From Nipponacmea schrenckii (Eukaryota; Mollusca; Gastropoda; Lottiidae), in contig CM060203.1 in assembly GCA_030562195.1 (NCBI GenBank), positions 7,082,208 through 7,146,207 of the forward strand: 64,000 nt of DNA. Reading direction: 5' to 3'. Below are positions 52,901 to 64,000 of the stretch, piece by piece. The notes under the pieces are model-generated. The model was not told the DNA's origin and searched no databases. It worked only from the letters and a program-made list of their open reading frames with translations. Numbering within the stretch: position 1 is the first letter of the stretch; each line of letters begins with the position of its first letter. The position numbers and the translations under genes are program-made.

Positions 52901-53817
52901 ACAACGGACCTGTATGTCACGAGTAGCACGGGACCAATTTTAGCATAGCATTTCAAGACGAGAATGAACGGGTATCGGGAATTACATAGTTTTAGAAGTA
53001 GATTTCACTGTTATACGGACAAATGTGACAGCTGTACTTTCTTAAACACATACAAAGAATATAGATAAATCAATTCTTTCATTCTTTCAATCAAACCGTT
53101 GTAGCATATGACACGCTGTGAAAACTGGATACAGTCTGCTTTAAAATGAAACTCCGATTTATATCTATAAGGTGTGAATATACAAGGGGTGGTATCTGAT
53201 ACGGTATACCTATACTGATTAAGTATATATCATTATTCAGTAGGAAGTAGAAGAACCAGAAGAGATTAATGCGTTCATACATACTGCCATAACCAATGCC
53301 TCGTGAATTGACAGCTAATGTATGGATGATATAAATCATCATCATCCATTATCAATCTTTAGTTCCCCCTAAACAATTCACATTTTTTTTGCAGAAATAT
53401 CGTAATATTAGAAATACAGTCCCTATTAACAAGTGTATCGACATTTCCAATTTCAGAATTTCAATGACAACAGACAATAGCATTTAGACATAGCACTATA
53501 TTAGAGTATCTTGCAACTTAAGGTTACTTGCAATGCATGTCCAAGGATAAAAGTAAATCAAATTCGATGTGAACTAACTTTCATATTGTGCAATCGTGTT
53601 TCATTAGAAAAAGAAATTCCGGTAAAAGTCTTAATAGGACAAATCTTCGCAGTTAAAAACGCATTCAATTACCAACAAAATACCACATTACCAGAAAATA
53701 ATGGCAAAAAGATAGTGAAAAAAAAAGTTAAAATGACAAGCTAGCAGCTTTTGCTTTTCGTGGGAAATATTTTTTATATTAACAGTGTACAGGAAGAACA
53801 TAACCAAATTTGCCGAA
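49990..53817. other. Long intergenic stretch
   Basis: No gene is supported between the PAN-like gene and the GALNT start. It contains a short tandem repeat at 52290-52480 and probably the promoters of both flanking genes. The short open frames near 52135, 52490 and 53511 lack domains and splice support. Confidence 0.4.
52290..52480. repeat. 17-bp minisatellite
   Basis: Roughly ten copies of CATGTATCTAACTCATT or close variants (GGTGTATCTAACTCATT). Confidence 0.85.
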
Positions 53818-56800
53818 ATGAGATTTCGGAGATCAAAATCGTGTTTTAAATTGATATTAGTGCTTCCTTTTATATGGTTTATCTACCTTGCAGTAACTAT
53901 CCTAATTTTAGATCGATCTACAGACCATTTCACGCATTCAAAATATAAGGAGGCAGGAAACCAGGACAGTAACGTTGTACATAATTTTAATGTTGGCAAA
54001 AATGAAGGAATTTTTAACTTGAATGATCAAAATGTTCAAGGAAATCACAAAGACCAAGACAATCTTGCCGAAAATGACGTAGAGAGGGAAAACCACCTTG
54101 CGCCATTGATTCATAAAGCAGCAGAAGAGCAAAATAAAATTGTGGGAAATATTGGCGTTGCTGAGGCTAGGGATAAAGCACAAGGCGAGAACATCGAGGC
54201 TAAAAAAGCTCAAATACGCGAGCAAGTCAAAGAGGCTGAAGAGGCAGCAGGAAAAGCCTTACTAGAAATGAAAGATGGCGGGCAGGAAGAAGAGAAAGCA
54301 GAAGAACCAAATGAAGAGGTCGTAGTTTTTAACCCTGGCGATATGAAAGTAGAGGGTCAAGAGGATATCTTTAAAAATGGACCAGGTGAGTTGTTTCTTA
54401 TTTTATTAGTAAAATCAACAGTGAAATATAACACCGATAGTGGATTGTATCCGAGATGGACCTGTAGGCGCTGTCGATACCTCGTCAGTTGTCATGAACC
54501 GCTTATCTATGTTGCTCTTTGGCGTTTGGTCCATCTTTTCTAGGATTTGATACAAATGCATTGTCTGCTATCACAAAAGATAGCCGAGAGAACTTTAAAC
54601 CAATTTTTTCCGAAATTTTAATTGATAGATGCTAATGCTCTGACTATTTTGCCTCATATAGGTGAAGGAGGAGATGGTGTGAACATCAAGAGGGATGAAC
54701 TGACTGAAGATCAGAAGAAGACATATGATGCTGGTTGGTCCAGTAATCATTTCAACCAGTACGTCAGCGACATGATCTCTCTCCACAGGTCTTTAAATGA
54801 CACCAGAATACCCGAGTAAGTATTGGATTTCATTTGGTTGTTGATTCAAAACTGTACAATGACGGCTTCTTTGAACAATGACCGCGTACAATGCTGAGTG
54901 TGGCAGTTGAAACAATCTCTCTTGAACAGAGTAAGGATAAGAATATTCAGATTACAACTGATTCCCCCCTCCCTCCCCTTCACAATAACTTTATGAGGTA
55001 TTTCAAAGACTGTCTGTCTGTATCTACACAGGGTCGTAGGAGGCTACATAAAGGCTATCCAACAATCACTGACGAAAAATAAGGGGTCATTTAAAGGCTT
55101 AAATTCAGAAAATTTATTAGGGATTGCTTATTGTAAAATTAGTTTAAGACATTTAAATTGATCAGATTCGCACATTTGACACTCATAAAAACACTTGAAT
55201 ACCAGGGTGGAGATATCTTTACTACTAATAAGTTGTGTTTGTTTTATTCTCTTGCTTCTAAGGCGATTCCAAACAACATTACTGTTTTTGTCAATGGAAA
55301 GTATTTCTTTCAGATGTAAAAACAAAATATATCAACTGGAAAAACTTCCCGATACAAGTGTGATTATAGTATTCCATAACGAGGCCTGGTCCACGCTTCT
55401 AAGAACTGTTCATAGCGTAATCGATAGATCGCCACCATCTTTACTGAGGGAGGTTATTCTAGTGGATGACTTATCTGACATGCGTAAGTAAATATACCTA
55501 CTATTCAAAATAACTTTCCAATACACATCTATAGGCCTTCACGTGTATGATAATATCAAAAGTAAGCATATTAGCAATTTTCTATTTCAGGTCACCTGAA
55601 GGCACCCTTGGACAGATACATCAGTAAACTGGAAAAAGTCAAACTAATCAGATCTCCAACACGGATTGGACTGACAAGGGCCAGACTCGTGGGGTTCGAA
55701 GCTTCGAAAGGCAAGACAGCTACTTTCTTGGACTCACATTGTGAATGCTTTCCAGGTAGGACGAAAATTTGTATACAGCTAGTAGATCTAGGTACAGCTG
55801 TAGATTGAATATAGCTGGAGGCTGGGTCATGTAGCAATTGACATGTTCCGGTATATAGTCTTCTCTATACACGTCAATATAAGTTGCAGCAATAGCCTTC
55901 AGACGCAGCACTTGGTCTGAAAGTTGTTATTAGACGCAACAGTAAGTTTGCAAGTCATTGTAAACTGTGTAGTAGAGTCAAGTACCAAATAATTTGTATG
56001 TTACTTTCTCCAGACGAAACAGTAGTTCTTAACGCCACTATTGCAGCTTTAATCGTGTGTGTTGTTTCAATTATTAATTGAAAACAAATGTAACAGGCTT
56101 GACACTTGTGATTAAGTACTTATGTAACACTACATACATTCAAATGAAAATACATTGAACATACCAGAAATGTTAAAAAGATAAAACTGACCCTAAAAGG
56201 ATCAATTTACACTATTCGATTTTTCAGGAAGACATCTGTGGTCTCTGCTATTCCACCAAAGTGATCGTTTGACGATCTGCTTTGAATAAATGGCATCATA
56301 AAACAATTATATTTTGTGGAATTGCAGGAATCACAGACTATATCACTTTGAATAAATGGCATCATAAAACAATTAATTTGTGTGGCATTGCAATCACGGA
56401 CTTCTTGAAGAAAGTTGGAATGGTTGAATGGTTGAAATCAGCGTCCTCAATACACATGACCATTTACCTCTTTACAATCTCATTAAATATCCATCACATG
56501 TTATTGATTGTGGATTCTTTAAGGGAGATGTCGAATTGGCATTCCCAAATACAAAATGAACATTATAAGCTATGTGTTCTAAAGCGAGAAAGCGCTATAT
56601 ATTGTGTTTCCACGCACCTTCCCCTATCACTAAGTAAAGAAAGTGTTCACGATCGCATTCCATACATTTTACACCGTAGGTTGGTTAGAGCCAATGCTAA
56701 CTAGAGTTGACGAAGATCCTAAACATATAGTTTATCCTGTAATCCAAGTCATTTCTGCCAAAACATTCACACTTAAGGCCCGCAAGCAACGACGAGAAAA

Positions 56801-59800
56801 AATAGGAGGAATTTCTTTGAAGGCGCTGACGTTTACTTGGAAAGGCATCCCTGATTTTGAACGCCAACGTCGCCAATCCGAAGCCGATCCCATCAGGTTT
56901 CCACTTCAATTTAATTTGCTACACAAGCTTTTAGAAATCCAAAATTATGCTTCCTTCTCATTGCATCTGTGGGTTTTCCATTTAACCATATTCTCTCAAC
57001 CACTCTCAACCCATTCTTACGTTAACCACTTCCCAACTGTTGCTCGAGGGACATCTTTGCAGGACACATTCCACCAAGGAAGCTATTACAACGGATCTTC
57101 ATTCGATCACCCAGCTTTCAATTGCCTGTCATCAACCTGATTTACTATTGTAAGGGTACTTCGTCCAAGCATTTTACCTACCGTACCAATACCGTATTTC
57201 AAAAGTAGTAGCTGAAATTTGCAAGAGGAAACGCCAATATTAGACGCTTTTTTTCCTTTCCTTTCTTCTTTGTTTCTTTGTTTCTATTTGTAGGATGGCT
57301 TCAACCACTGTAAGCCCGTATAGCTGAAGATAATCGTCATGTTGTTTTTCCAAGCATATTTTTTGTATATTACACAAATTTTAAAATTTCTACGACACTG
57401 AGATTTAAATATGGAGTTTTCTCCCTTAGTGACATGGTTTTTAAATGGAAAAATGTGCTTATCACCGGAAATCGGACGTTGATCCAATCAAGTATTATTC
57501 CACGACTTGGCCTTATGACACATTCAAATTGCATGTCTTATTATCCCCCTTGATGACGATCGGAATGGGATTGGTGGTTAAATACCTTTATGTCTCCTTT
57601 ATCACACAACAGAACCATTTTCACTCTTTTTTGGGCTTACTTTGTACGGGGTCATATCTGTTATCCTTTTAATACGAGAAGATATTTATACGTATACGTA
57701 CACACAATACAACTAGGACTGCAGGAATTTCTTTTGATAAATAATTTAGGCAAGAATATAGGGTAAATACTGGTTTAGATTAAGGTGTTACAAGTCATAA
57801 TGAGTCATTATATCCCACATCTTTACAATGTCAACCTGTTATGATATTCGTCTCATACCTTGCAACGTACCAAAATATGCCCATAACTCAGCTTTAATGT
57901 TTCTAGTTTTTCTGTCGATGGCTTTGATTGGCTTCATTCGCAAGTGTACACTATATTCAAATCACTGAATACCGTGATATAGTCAAGGTATAAAAAGAAG
58001 GTCGTAATAGCTTGATACTATGGTCGAATCTCTTGAATATCAATTCTTTGGTTGCAGTAATTTCCTTTGACGCATTACATAAACAGATTCCCCAAAAATC
58101 GGAAGCTCGAATCGTTCCGACATATATATTGCTATAAATGGAACTCCTCTGTTTGTTATAGGATGGCTGGAACCTTTGGTATTTAGAGTTTTAGAAGACC
58201 CTCACCATGTTGTTTTTCCGGTTATTGAGGACATAGATGCTAACACGTTTTTTACTCGAACTAGCATTGTCAGTCATCTAGGGATCTTTGACATGCGCTC
58301 CTTGATTTTCCTTTGGCGAGGGATAGACCAAAGAGTAAAAAAATATTGGAATCCAACAGACGCTATCAGGTTCGACAAACCTCAGATATGTTCGAAACGA
58401 ACGAAACACATAAAACCTCTTTTCTGGAAAGTTGTCCCAACGTTTGGTTTCTCTTTTTATCTACTAGACTGTCCTGCTTTCTCTTTAAGATTTTTAAGTT
58501 TTATTTCTGAAACTAGAAATCAGATAACAAAATCCCATGTCAACATAATTCCTGTTACCCGCCTAATTCTCCTCACAAGAGTGTCTTCTCTTCAAACCAA
58601 TTATTTAAGCCCTACTATGTATAAATGTGCCCATCAGAAGTATTTTATTTATCACCAAAGCGTACCTACCTTCAAGAGAATTAAAAGTTGCACTTAAATC
58701 AATACATGTAAAACCAGTTTTGATTTCTGTTTTTTTTTTGGCACTTGGGTACCTTACAATATCGTCCCGATGTTCTTGAAGAACAAAATACCAAAGGATG
58801 ACAATGCTACCTTCAACTTTTGAAAATTTGAGTCCGATTCTTTTAACTTCCAGGATGGCTAGAACCAATCTTATTCCGGATTTACCAGGAGCCAAATCAC
58901 GTGGTGTTCCCCTCTATTGCAAATATAGACGATGCCACCTTTGGTACTAAGAGTGGCCCTCTCATATTTCATGGGGTGCTTGATATGGCCAATTTAAATT
59001 TTTGTTGGAGACATATTCCAGAAAGTATCAAAAGTAAATTAGAACCAACAGATGCTGTCAGGTTAGATCCCTTGCCCCAGTAATGAGTAGGAAATATAGC
59101 AATACTGTAAACATACTTGGTTTTGGTGAACTACATATACTACTATATTACTATTATTATACTCATCCCCCAATTCATATAAAAACCTGCTAAAATACAC
59201 TGGTATATAGGTCCCTGTTCCTGCTTCTCGAGCAACCCCCTTATACTTATGTACACTCATGCCATTCCCATCTATTCAATTGCCTTGTACTAAAAGTGTA
59301 ATCTTAGTTTCGTCAACATCACTGACAATATTGAAACAAAAACAGAGGACGTATTAAACCTTAAAAAAACGTAGACTTACACTTACGATCTAAGTTGTTA
59401 AAACATATAGCAAAGTGGTATTGTATTATACTATATCATTGCCAATAATCTAAAAAGTCAAGTCACTTCTACAAAATTGCATATACTGTAGTATTAAACT
59501 TTTTAACATAAGTAAATTGCGAAATATCAATAATAAAACGATCCAATCAACATAATATTATGCTTCTTTTAGCTTCTACTTCCGGTAAACTGGCCGTTAT
59601 CCATCAATCTAATGCTCAGGAAAACACAACAATTCTCGACAATTATAAAAAGTTACCACAAGTCGGTCGGATCCCTTATAACTACATTTGAAAGATACCA
59701 TTGAAAACGTTACTAATGGAAATGTCTTTGTAGGTTGGCTCGAGCCTCTCTTGGAAAGAATCTATGAAGACTCCACACATGTGGTTTTCCCTATGATTAA

Positions 59801-62765
59801 TATTATTCACGACGATACGTTCTATACCAAGGGCCATATCCAGTTAACAATTGGTACATTGGACATTAGATCTTTGACGTTTACTTGGAAAGGCGTTCCC
59901 AAACCTGATAATCCTATTGCCGCGATCAGGTTCGATTACAATCTCTTTGGAATGGGTTAGCTTTATTCATCTTAATTGTCTTGAAAGGCAACTTAAGACA
60001 CGTTACTTTTTTTGTTGTTGATGACTTTCTACCGTGAGTTTGAAATTGACACTCTTGTTTCTGTTTCTTGGCCGATCTATTAAATTCGGAGAAAAAAAGT
60101 ACCCTTACCAGTTTCCCCACCCGTACCCGACTGGAACTGGACCCTTGTCCTTTATTTTCTTTTCTATTTAAAACTTAGAGAGCTGCATGGTTTAAGTTAG
60201 TTTGGTTTCGGTAAACTGGGTTTCGAGTTCTTAAGGGTTTCAAGTCAGTTTGGATATATTATTATCTTCACATCTTAATCTTTAACTGAGGGAAAGGGTA
60301 GGCTGTTCCTAAAGTTGAGATAAAAACTGACTCTCGACCCTTTACAGATCTCAAAATACTCGTATTTATTGGTTATGGTTCTTGAGGTTACTTTGGTGGT
60401 TTGGGGTTGATTTGTTGTGTTGATAAATTTTACCATGAATACATTTTCAAGTCAGTTTTTAAAGTAAATAAAATTTACATTGAGTGAAATATCGGAATAT
60501 TAATTTTTCCGTTCTTAATCCTGTTTAAATAAAGCTTTGGTTATTGATAGGTTTGAATACGGGATTGAAATAATCCATCGAATCTGGTAATTTTTTCCAG
60601 ATCACCAACGATGCCCGGCGGATTATTCACAATAGACAGGGAGTACTTCAAATTGATCGGCACCTATGACCCCGGCCTCGATTACTGGGGTGGGGAAAAT
60701 ATGGAACTATCCTTCAAGGTAAGAATTACTAAGACTGATAACTTACTGTGCTTGTTTGAATTTTAAAATCAAAATCACACGCTTGCGACGCTTTGAAGCT
60801 TTTGAAAACCCTACCATAACTACATTTTTGCTCTGGTTCCCCTGAAATTTGTATTTGACAGTGGCCATGAAAGACATGTATTCTCATATTATGATGGTTT
60901 TATAATTTTTCAAGGCATGGATGTGTAATGGTAGTGTAGAGGTTATCCCATGTTCAAATGTAGGTCATGTGTTCCGAAAGAAAAACCCTATAACATGGCC
61001 CGGGGGTGGCGACGTGGCCAGGAGGAATTCTATCCGGGTAGCCGAGGTTTGGATGGACGAATACAAATACAAGTATTATGAAAGAATTAACAATGATTTA
61101 GTAAGTAGACCTAGTATTTTACGCTTTGGGAACTTAAGCCCTATGTATTCACATACAGCTTTCAGAACGAACGGCTCTTTTTTGCTGGAATTTTTCCACT
61201 ACTCATAACAAAATTCAATGAAATAATCTCACCTATACAGAAAGTTCATTGTGTTACTTGAAATACACATATATCAGTACTTTTTCTATCGTCCTCACCG
61301 TCTGGCTGGTGCCAAGACATGTGCTCAGCTCCATTATCACTTTCCTAATTGTAGTTAGATTTTGGTGATGTATCTGAAAGAAAGAAACTGAGAAAGAGTC
61401 TTAACTGCAAGTCATTTAGTTGGTATGTTCAAAATGTCTATCCCGAGCTCGCTCTACAGAATGACGCAATTAGGTCAGGAGAGGTAAATAAAAGCTTTGC
61501 ATTATCATCTTTTCTATTTTTGGATAAAAAAAGAAGGATGGGGAAACGGATCCTAACTGGAAGTCTGATGAGTTAGAAACTAGAATTGTAAAAAAATTTC
61601 TTCTGGTAGTCTTACACTCATATACTTCAAACACTCATCCATTTCATTGCATGATTAAGCCTGCAACATAATATAGTACACGTTTACTACAATATGTCCA
61701 TTTATGTTTCCAGTTAGTAAATGACGGCCACGCCAAATGTGTGGATTCTTACGGAGATCAAAAATTATTGAGATTTGGCGCTTGTCATCATAAGGGATAT
61801 AACCAGGTTTGGATATTTTTTATTGCCTTAAAAGGGATTTTTTTGTCAAAATTGTTTTTTTTTAACAAGGGCTCAATTTGATCTAGGCGACATAACTTCC
61901 CAATGGCAAAATTGGCGTCAACTTGTAATCACACATATTCGGAAAAGGAATTTCGATCACCTTTGGGGCTGACAAGTTTGTGTGCATCATTTTGGTAAAT
62001 AGTATATGTACGCATGGACGCCTTACAGAGTGAACTTTACTAAATGTATTCTAATCTTTATCATTTTCACAGTTTTGGCAATTGACGGATAAAGGTCAAA
62101 TACGTCAGTCACCAAAGACGTTTTTATGTGTCAATGGCGATAAACCGAGGGTAGCTGTTAGATGTACGGGCATTCCGGAATGGGTGTACCAAGAGGTAAG
62201 CCAGACACTTGTCGATTCCAGTGCCTTGGAAGCTACGGGCTTGTTTGTTTGATGTTGTGATGCTCTTTCAATTTGAATGTTTTGACAGTTTAAATTCAAT
62301 TTGCTCAAGTTTGTATTTTTAAGTGGAAAATATATTTCACATTTTGCATCTAGTCTGGCTACCTGTTGGACATAGATTCCTTTAGCATTCACTCTACAAT
62401 CCATAGTCAGTTCCTGTTATTTTATGTAACTAATGATAAGGCTAGCCAAAGAATGGATTTAAAAGGTGGACAGTAAGCACCCATGGCGCTGTACATCTTA
62501 AAACCAATGTTACTGAAAGCTTCATTGATTTTCATATTATGAATAACCAAAGAATGGATTGAGACAAAGCCTTTTTCAGTCTAGATATATTCAAGTAACT
62601 GTGGTTTAATTTCAGGATCGAACGTTAATGAACCCTGCTACGGGGCTGTGTCTGCAGCCCAGTTTGAAGAAAGAGAACAGAGATTTTATCATGGCGGAAT
62701 GTCGGGGGACACAATGGCAAAAATGGCGATTCTATCTCAAAGAACTCCCAGACATCGTGAAGTAG
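53818..62765 (+). CDS. GALNT: Polypeptide N-acetylgalactosaminyltransferase (GALNT) with mutually exclusive catalytic-domain exons
   Basis: Constant exons: 53818-54385, 54662-54815, 55314-55483, 55591-55755, then one of four cassettes (56680-56896, 58162-58369, 58854-59061, 59734-59929), then 60601-60718, 60915-61100, 61355-61483, 61714-61806, 62073-62195, 62616-62765. The length is 683-690 aa depending on cassette. The ATG at 53818 starts a basic tail and a signal anchor ([20 protein letters not shown]), followed by a long charged stem (about 150 aa). The catalytic domain shows [28 protein letters not shown], the metal motif [19 protein letters not shown] and SNVGHVFR with its metal-binding His. 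The C-terminus is a ricin-type lectin domain with QFWQL and QKWRF. It starts mucin-type O-glycosylation in the Golgi (GalNAc to Ser/Thr). The catalytic metal ligands are all in constant exons. Confidence 0.95.
56285..56410. repeat. Direct duplication upstream of GALNT cassette A
   Basis: Two adjacent copies of about 65 bp starting GAATAAATGGCATCATAAAA then CAATTA, ending in a GCAATCAC(A/G)GACT-like phrase. It lies in the intron before cassette A. Confidence 0.75.
56680..56896 (+). CDS. GALNT cassette A (217 nt)
   Basis: Acceptor ACACCGTAG, donor ATCAG|GTTTCC. Encodes [20 protein letters not shown] through [15 protein letters not shown]. It is 9 nt longer than cassettes C and D and carries a basic insert ([13 protein letters not shown]) between the [10 protein letters not shown] and LTFTWKGIP segments. 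Phase at both ends equals the other cassettes (217 = 3n+1). Confidence 0.9.
57294..57491 (+). pseudogene. GALNT cassette B, decayed copy
   Basis: The acceptor (TATTTGTAG) is intact and the product starts GWLQPL, but the next codon is TAA (57311-57313). Homology continues ([32 protein letters not shown]) and ends in a VDPIK-like segment that lies in a shifted frame. Length 198 nt is 3n rather than the 3n+1 of the live cassettes, which agrees with a net frameshift. The donor position keeps GT (ATCAA|GTATT). It is described as found and not restored. Confidence 0.85.
58162..58369 (+). CDS. GALNT cassette C (208 nt)
   Basis: Acceptor TTTGTTATAG, donor ATCAG|GTTCG. Encodes [20 protein letters not shown], then [27 protein letters not shown] and PTDAIR. 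Same boundary phases as A, D and E. Confidence 0.92.
58854..59061 (+). CDS. GALNT cassette D (208 nt)
   Basis: Acceptor AACTTCCAG, donor GTCAG|GTTAG. Encodes [20 protein letters not shown], then [27 protein letters not shown] and PTDAVR. Same length as cassette C. Confidence 0.92.
59734..59929 (+). CDS. GALNT cassette E (196 nt)
   Basis: Acceptor TCTTTGTAG, donor ATCAG|GTTCG. Encodes [20 protein letters not shown], then [27 protein letters not shown] and NPIAAIR. It is the closest in wording to typical family members ([10 protein letters not shown]) and the shortest cassette. Confidence 0.93.
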
Positions 62766-62816
62766 TTTTAATGAAGGAATAGTACTTTTCATTCCTATGT
62801 ACCTTTCTAATTTAAG

Positions 62817-62842
62817 CATTCATTCATTCATTCATTCATTCA
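62817..62842. repeat. (CATT)n microsatellite in the GALNT 3' UTR
   Basis: Six CATT repeats about 50 nt after the GALNT stop codon. Confidence 0.9.
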
Positions 62843-62891
62843 GTTAGAGTCCTGTAAATAGGTTAATATGTATCATGAACGTATGTAAATT

Positions 62892-62897
62892 AATAAA
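62892..62897 (+). terminator. Polyadenylation signal AATAAA of GALNT
   Basis: AATAAA about 130 nt after the stop codon at 62763-62765, the first such signal downstream. Confidence 0.6.
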
Positions 62898-63921
62898 CAT
62901 TGTAATGTAATATCTCAAGGAATGGTGTATATTCCCTTTTAATATTCCAATACCAGAAGGAATAGACATGCCCGGTCTTGTGGCCGATACATAATTATTA
63001 GAAATGTAAGGGATTTCAAGCCCAGTCACAGAGTGGCAGCTGGTGTTTTAGCAGGACCCATGGAACCTGCAAGATACAGAACCAGTAAACCTAGATAATA
63101 TTCAATATTAATATGATTTGTATGTACATTGGTGAAAACAATATATACAATTATAAACAACAAAATTAAAAATATAATATACTTATAGATAAATGACAGT
63201 CGTGCGGGACCACATACTAAATATTTCGTTCTCAAAAAAAATCTATAGCGGATTCGGATTATCGGCAGCCAGATAAACGCGGCTCTACTGTAAAGTCCAG
63301 GGACATTCAAAACATGAATTGGCAAGTTTATTTTGTTTTTACCTCATATATATCGACCTAGATGAGCACAAATATCTTTACTCTTACCCGTTAAAAGGGT
63401 TAGGTCAACTGATCATTCAGGTTGTAAGGTCCGTCTGAGCCCAAAAAACTACAAGTATCTATATTTAAACAATCAAGTTGCTGAGTTTATATATTGTATT
63501 CAAAACAATATACAAAAATGTACAACTTGGTTTGTTGGTATATACAATCTATCATATTATAAATATACTGTAAACAATTTACATATCCTGATATTTGTGT
63601 ATATCTGTGTTGAATCAAGCATCAATTTGATCAGTCAACTTCATCTAGAATTGTAAAGTAGAATTGAAGACAATATTTTGATAGCATGTCTGAAAAAGTT
63701 TCATTAACTGTTTATTTTCCAAATATGAAATGAACTGTTTTTTGATCCTACCAGATGTGCACAAGTATCTTTGCTTGACTAAATTCAACATTGAAGGTTA
63801 ATTATACATAAATGAATAAAGGGCCCGTAAAGATATATTTATCTTTTGGAATGGTCATGACTTAATGGATGAGTTTAAATCAGAAAATGTTTGGACAACA
63901 CAGGCCATAATCATATATAAT
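62898..63921. other. Terminal intergenic stretch
   Basis: AT-rich DNA without a supported gene. Open frames on the minus strand near 63026-63325 are low-complexity and lack splice support. Confidence 0.4.
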
Positions 63922-63991
63922 ATCATGTTCCTAAAGCAATGGCTGGATATATGATATATACATGAACCAACTGTTGCTTTAGGAACATGAT
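63922..63991. mobile_element. Hairpin MITE, second member of the 35533-35605 family
   Basis: Left arm ATCATGTTCCTAAAGCAATG and right arm TTGCTTTAGGAACATGAT are inverted copies around a TA-rich loop. The CCTAAA(A/G)CAA(C/T)GG(T/C)TGGATAT phrase is shared with the element at 35533-35605. Confidence 0.75.
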
Positions 63992-64000
63992 GTAATATGA

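Noticed and set aside
53785..53817. An upstream start of the GALNT reading frame
   Set aside because: The codon at 53785 is GTG, not ATG. The ATG at 53818 gives a normal basic tail and signal anchor.
54386..54543. Extension of GALNT exon 1 to a stop at 54543
   Set aside because: A good donor (ACCAG|GTGAGT) precedes it and the next exon continues the family sequence in phase.
58370..58697. Open frame continuing past GALNT cassette C
   Set aside because: The cassette ends at the consensus donor ATCAG|GTTCG like its siblings. The continuation has no homology and is retained intron.

Overview
This is animal nuclear DNA. It is AT-rich, with split genes, consensus GT-AG introns, intronic minisatellites, tRNA-derived SINE-like repeats and hairpin elements. 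The gene content (ApeC domain, bursicon-like cystine knot, neurotrophin/spätzle-like ligand, SRCR-Ig-ZP receptor, large GALNT) suggests a lophotrochozoan, most likely a gastropod mollusc such as a limpet. That assignment is inference from gene types and repeat style; no marker fixes the species. Exon structures were built by hand from reading frames and splice sites, and the exon phases of the eight main gene models were checked to close in frame.

Layout. (1) 842-5070, minus: beta-1,4-galactosyltransferase, 6 exons, with a 36-bp minisatellite and a long hairpin in intron 1. (2) 6550-18558, plus: a 27-exon secreted mosaic protein of 1260 aa. Its order is astacin metalloprotease, EGF-like, ApeC, CUB, kringle, ShK-like, sushi, C-type-lectin-like, ShK-like, sushi-like and an unrecognised beta-rich C-terminal domain. 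(3) 19246-22016, minus: carbohydrate sulfotransferase-like protein with a 41-nt microexon and unusual PAPS-binding motifs. (4) 22940-28045 (perhaps from 29088), minus: Ig-SRCR-SRCR-ZP protein, 5' end not found. (5) 32552-33386, plus: bursicon-like cystine-knot hormone with TATA box. (6) 34394-36749, minus: membrane-anchored neurotrophin/spätzle-like cystine-knot ligand. (7) 38818-45994, minus: UBA5, the UFM1-activating enzyme, 12 exons, with large intronic minisatellites. (8) 47648-49989, minus: secreted PAN/apple-like protein with an acidic Ser/Thr-rich tail. (9) 53818-62765, plus: polypeptide GalNAc-transferase with four intact and one decayed copy of the same catalytic-domain exon.

Main discovery candidate: the GALNT gene. 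Five tandem homologous cassettes lie between the DSHCEC exon and the exon starting SPTMPGG. Every intact cassette is 3n+1 nt long with identical boundary phases, so the frame is kept by including exactly one (or, arithmetically, four). They should behave as mutually exclusive exons and swap the segment that in this family lines the acceptor-peptide groove. Second candidate: the astacin-ApeC-kringle-lectin mosaic, which joins protease and pattern-recognition modules in one secreted chain.

Three genes encode Golgi glycan-modifying enzymes (B4GALT, sulfotransferase, GALNT). Two encode extracellular immune or matrix mosaics and two encode cystine-knot signalling ligands. Nothing in the sequence shows that these neighbours are co-regulated. 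No tRNA, rRNA or CRISPR was seen.
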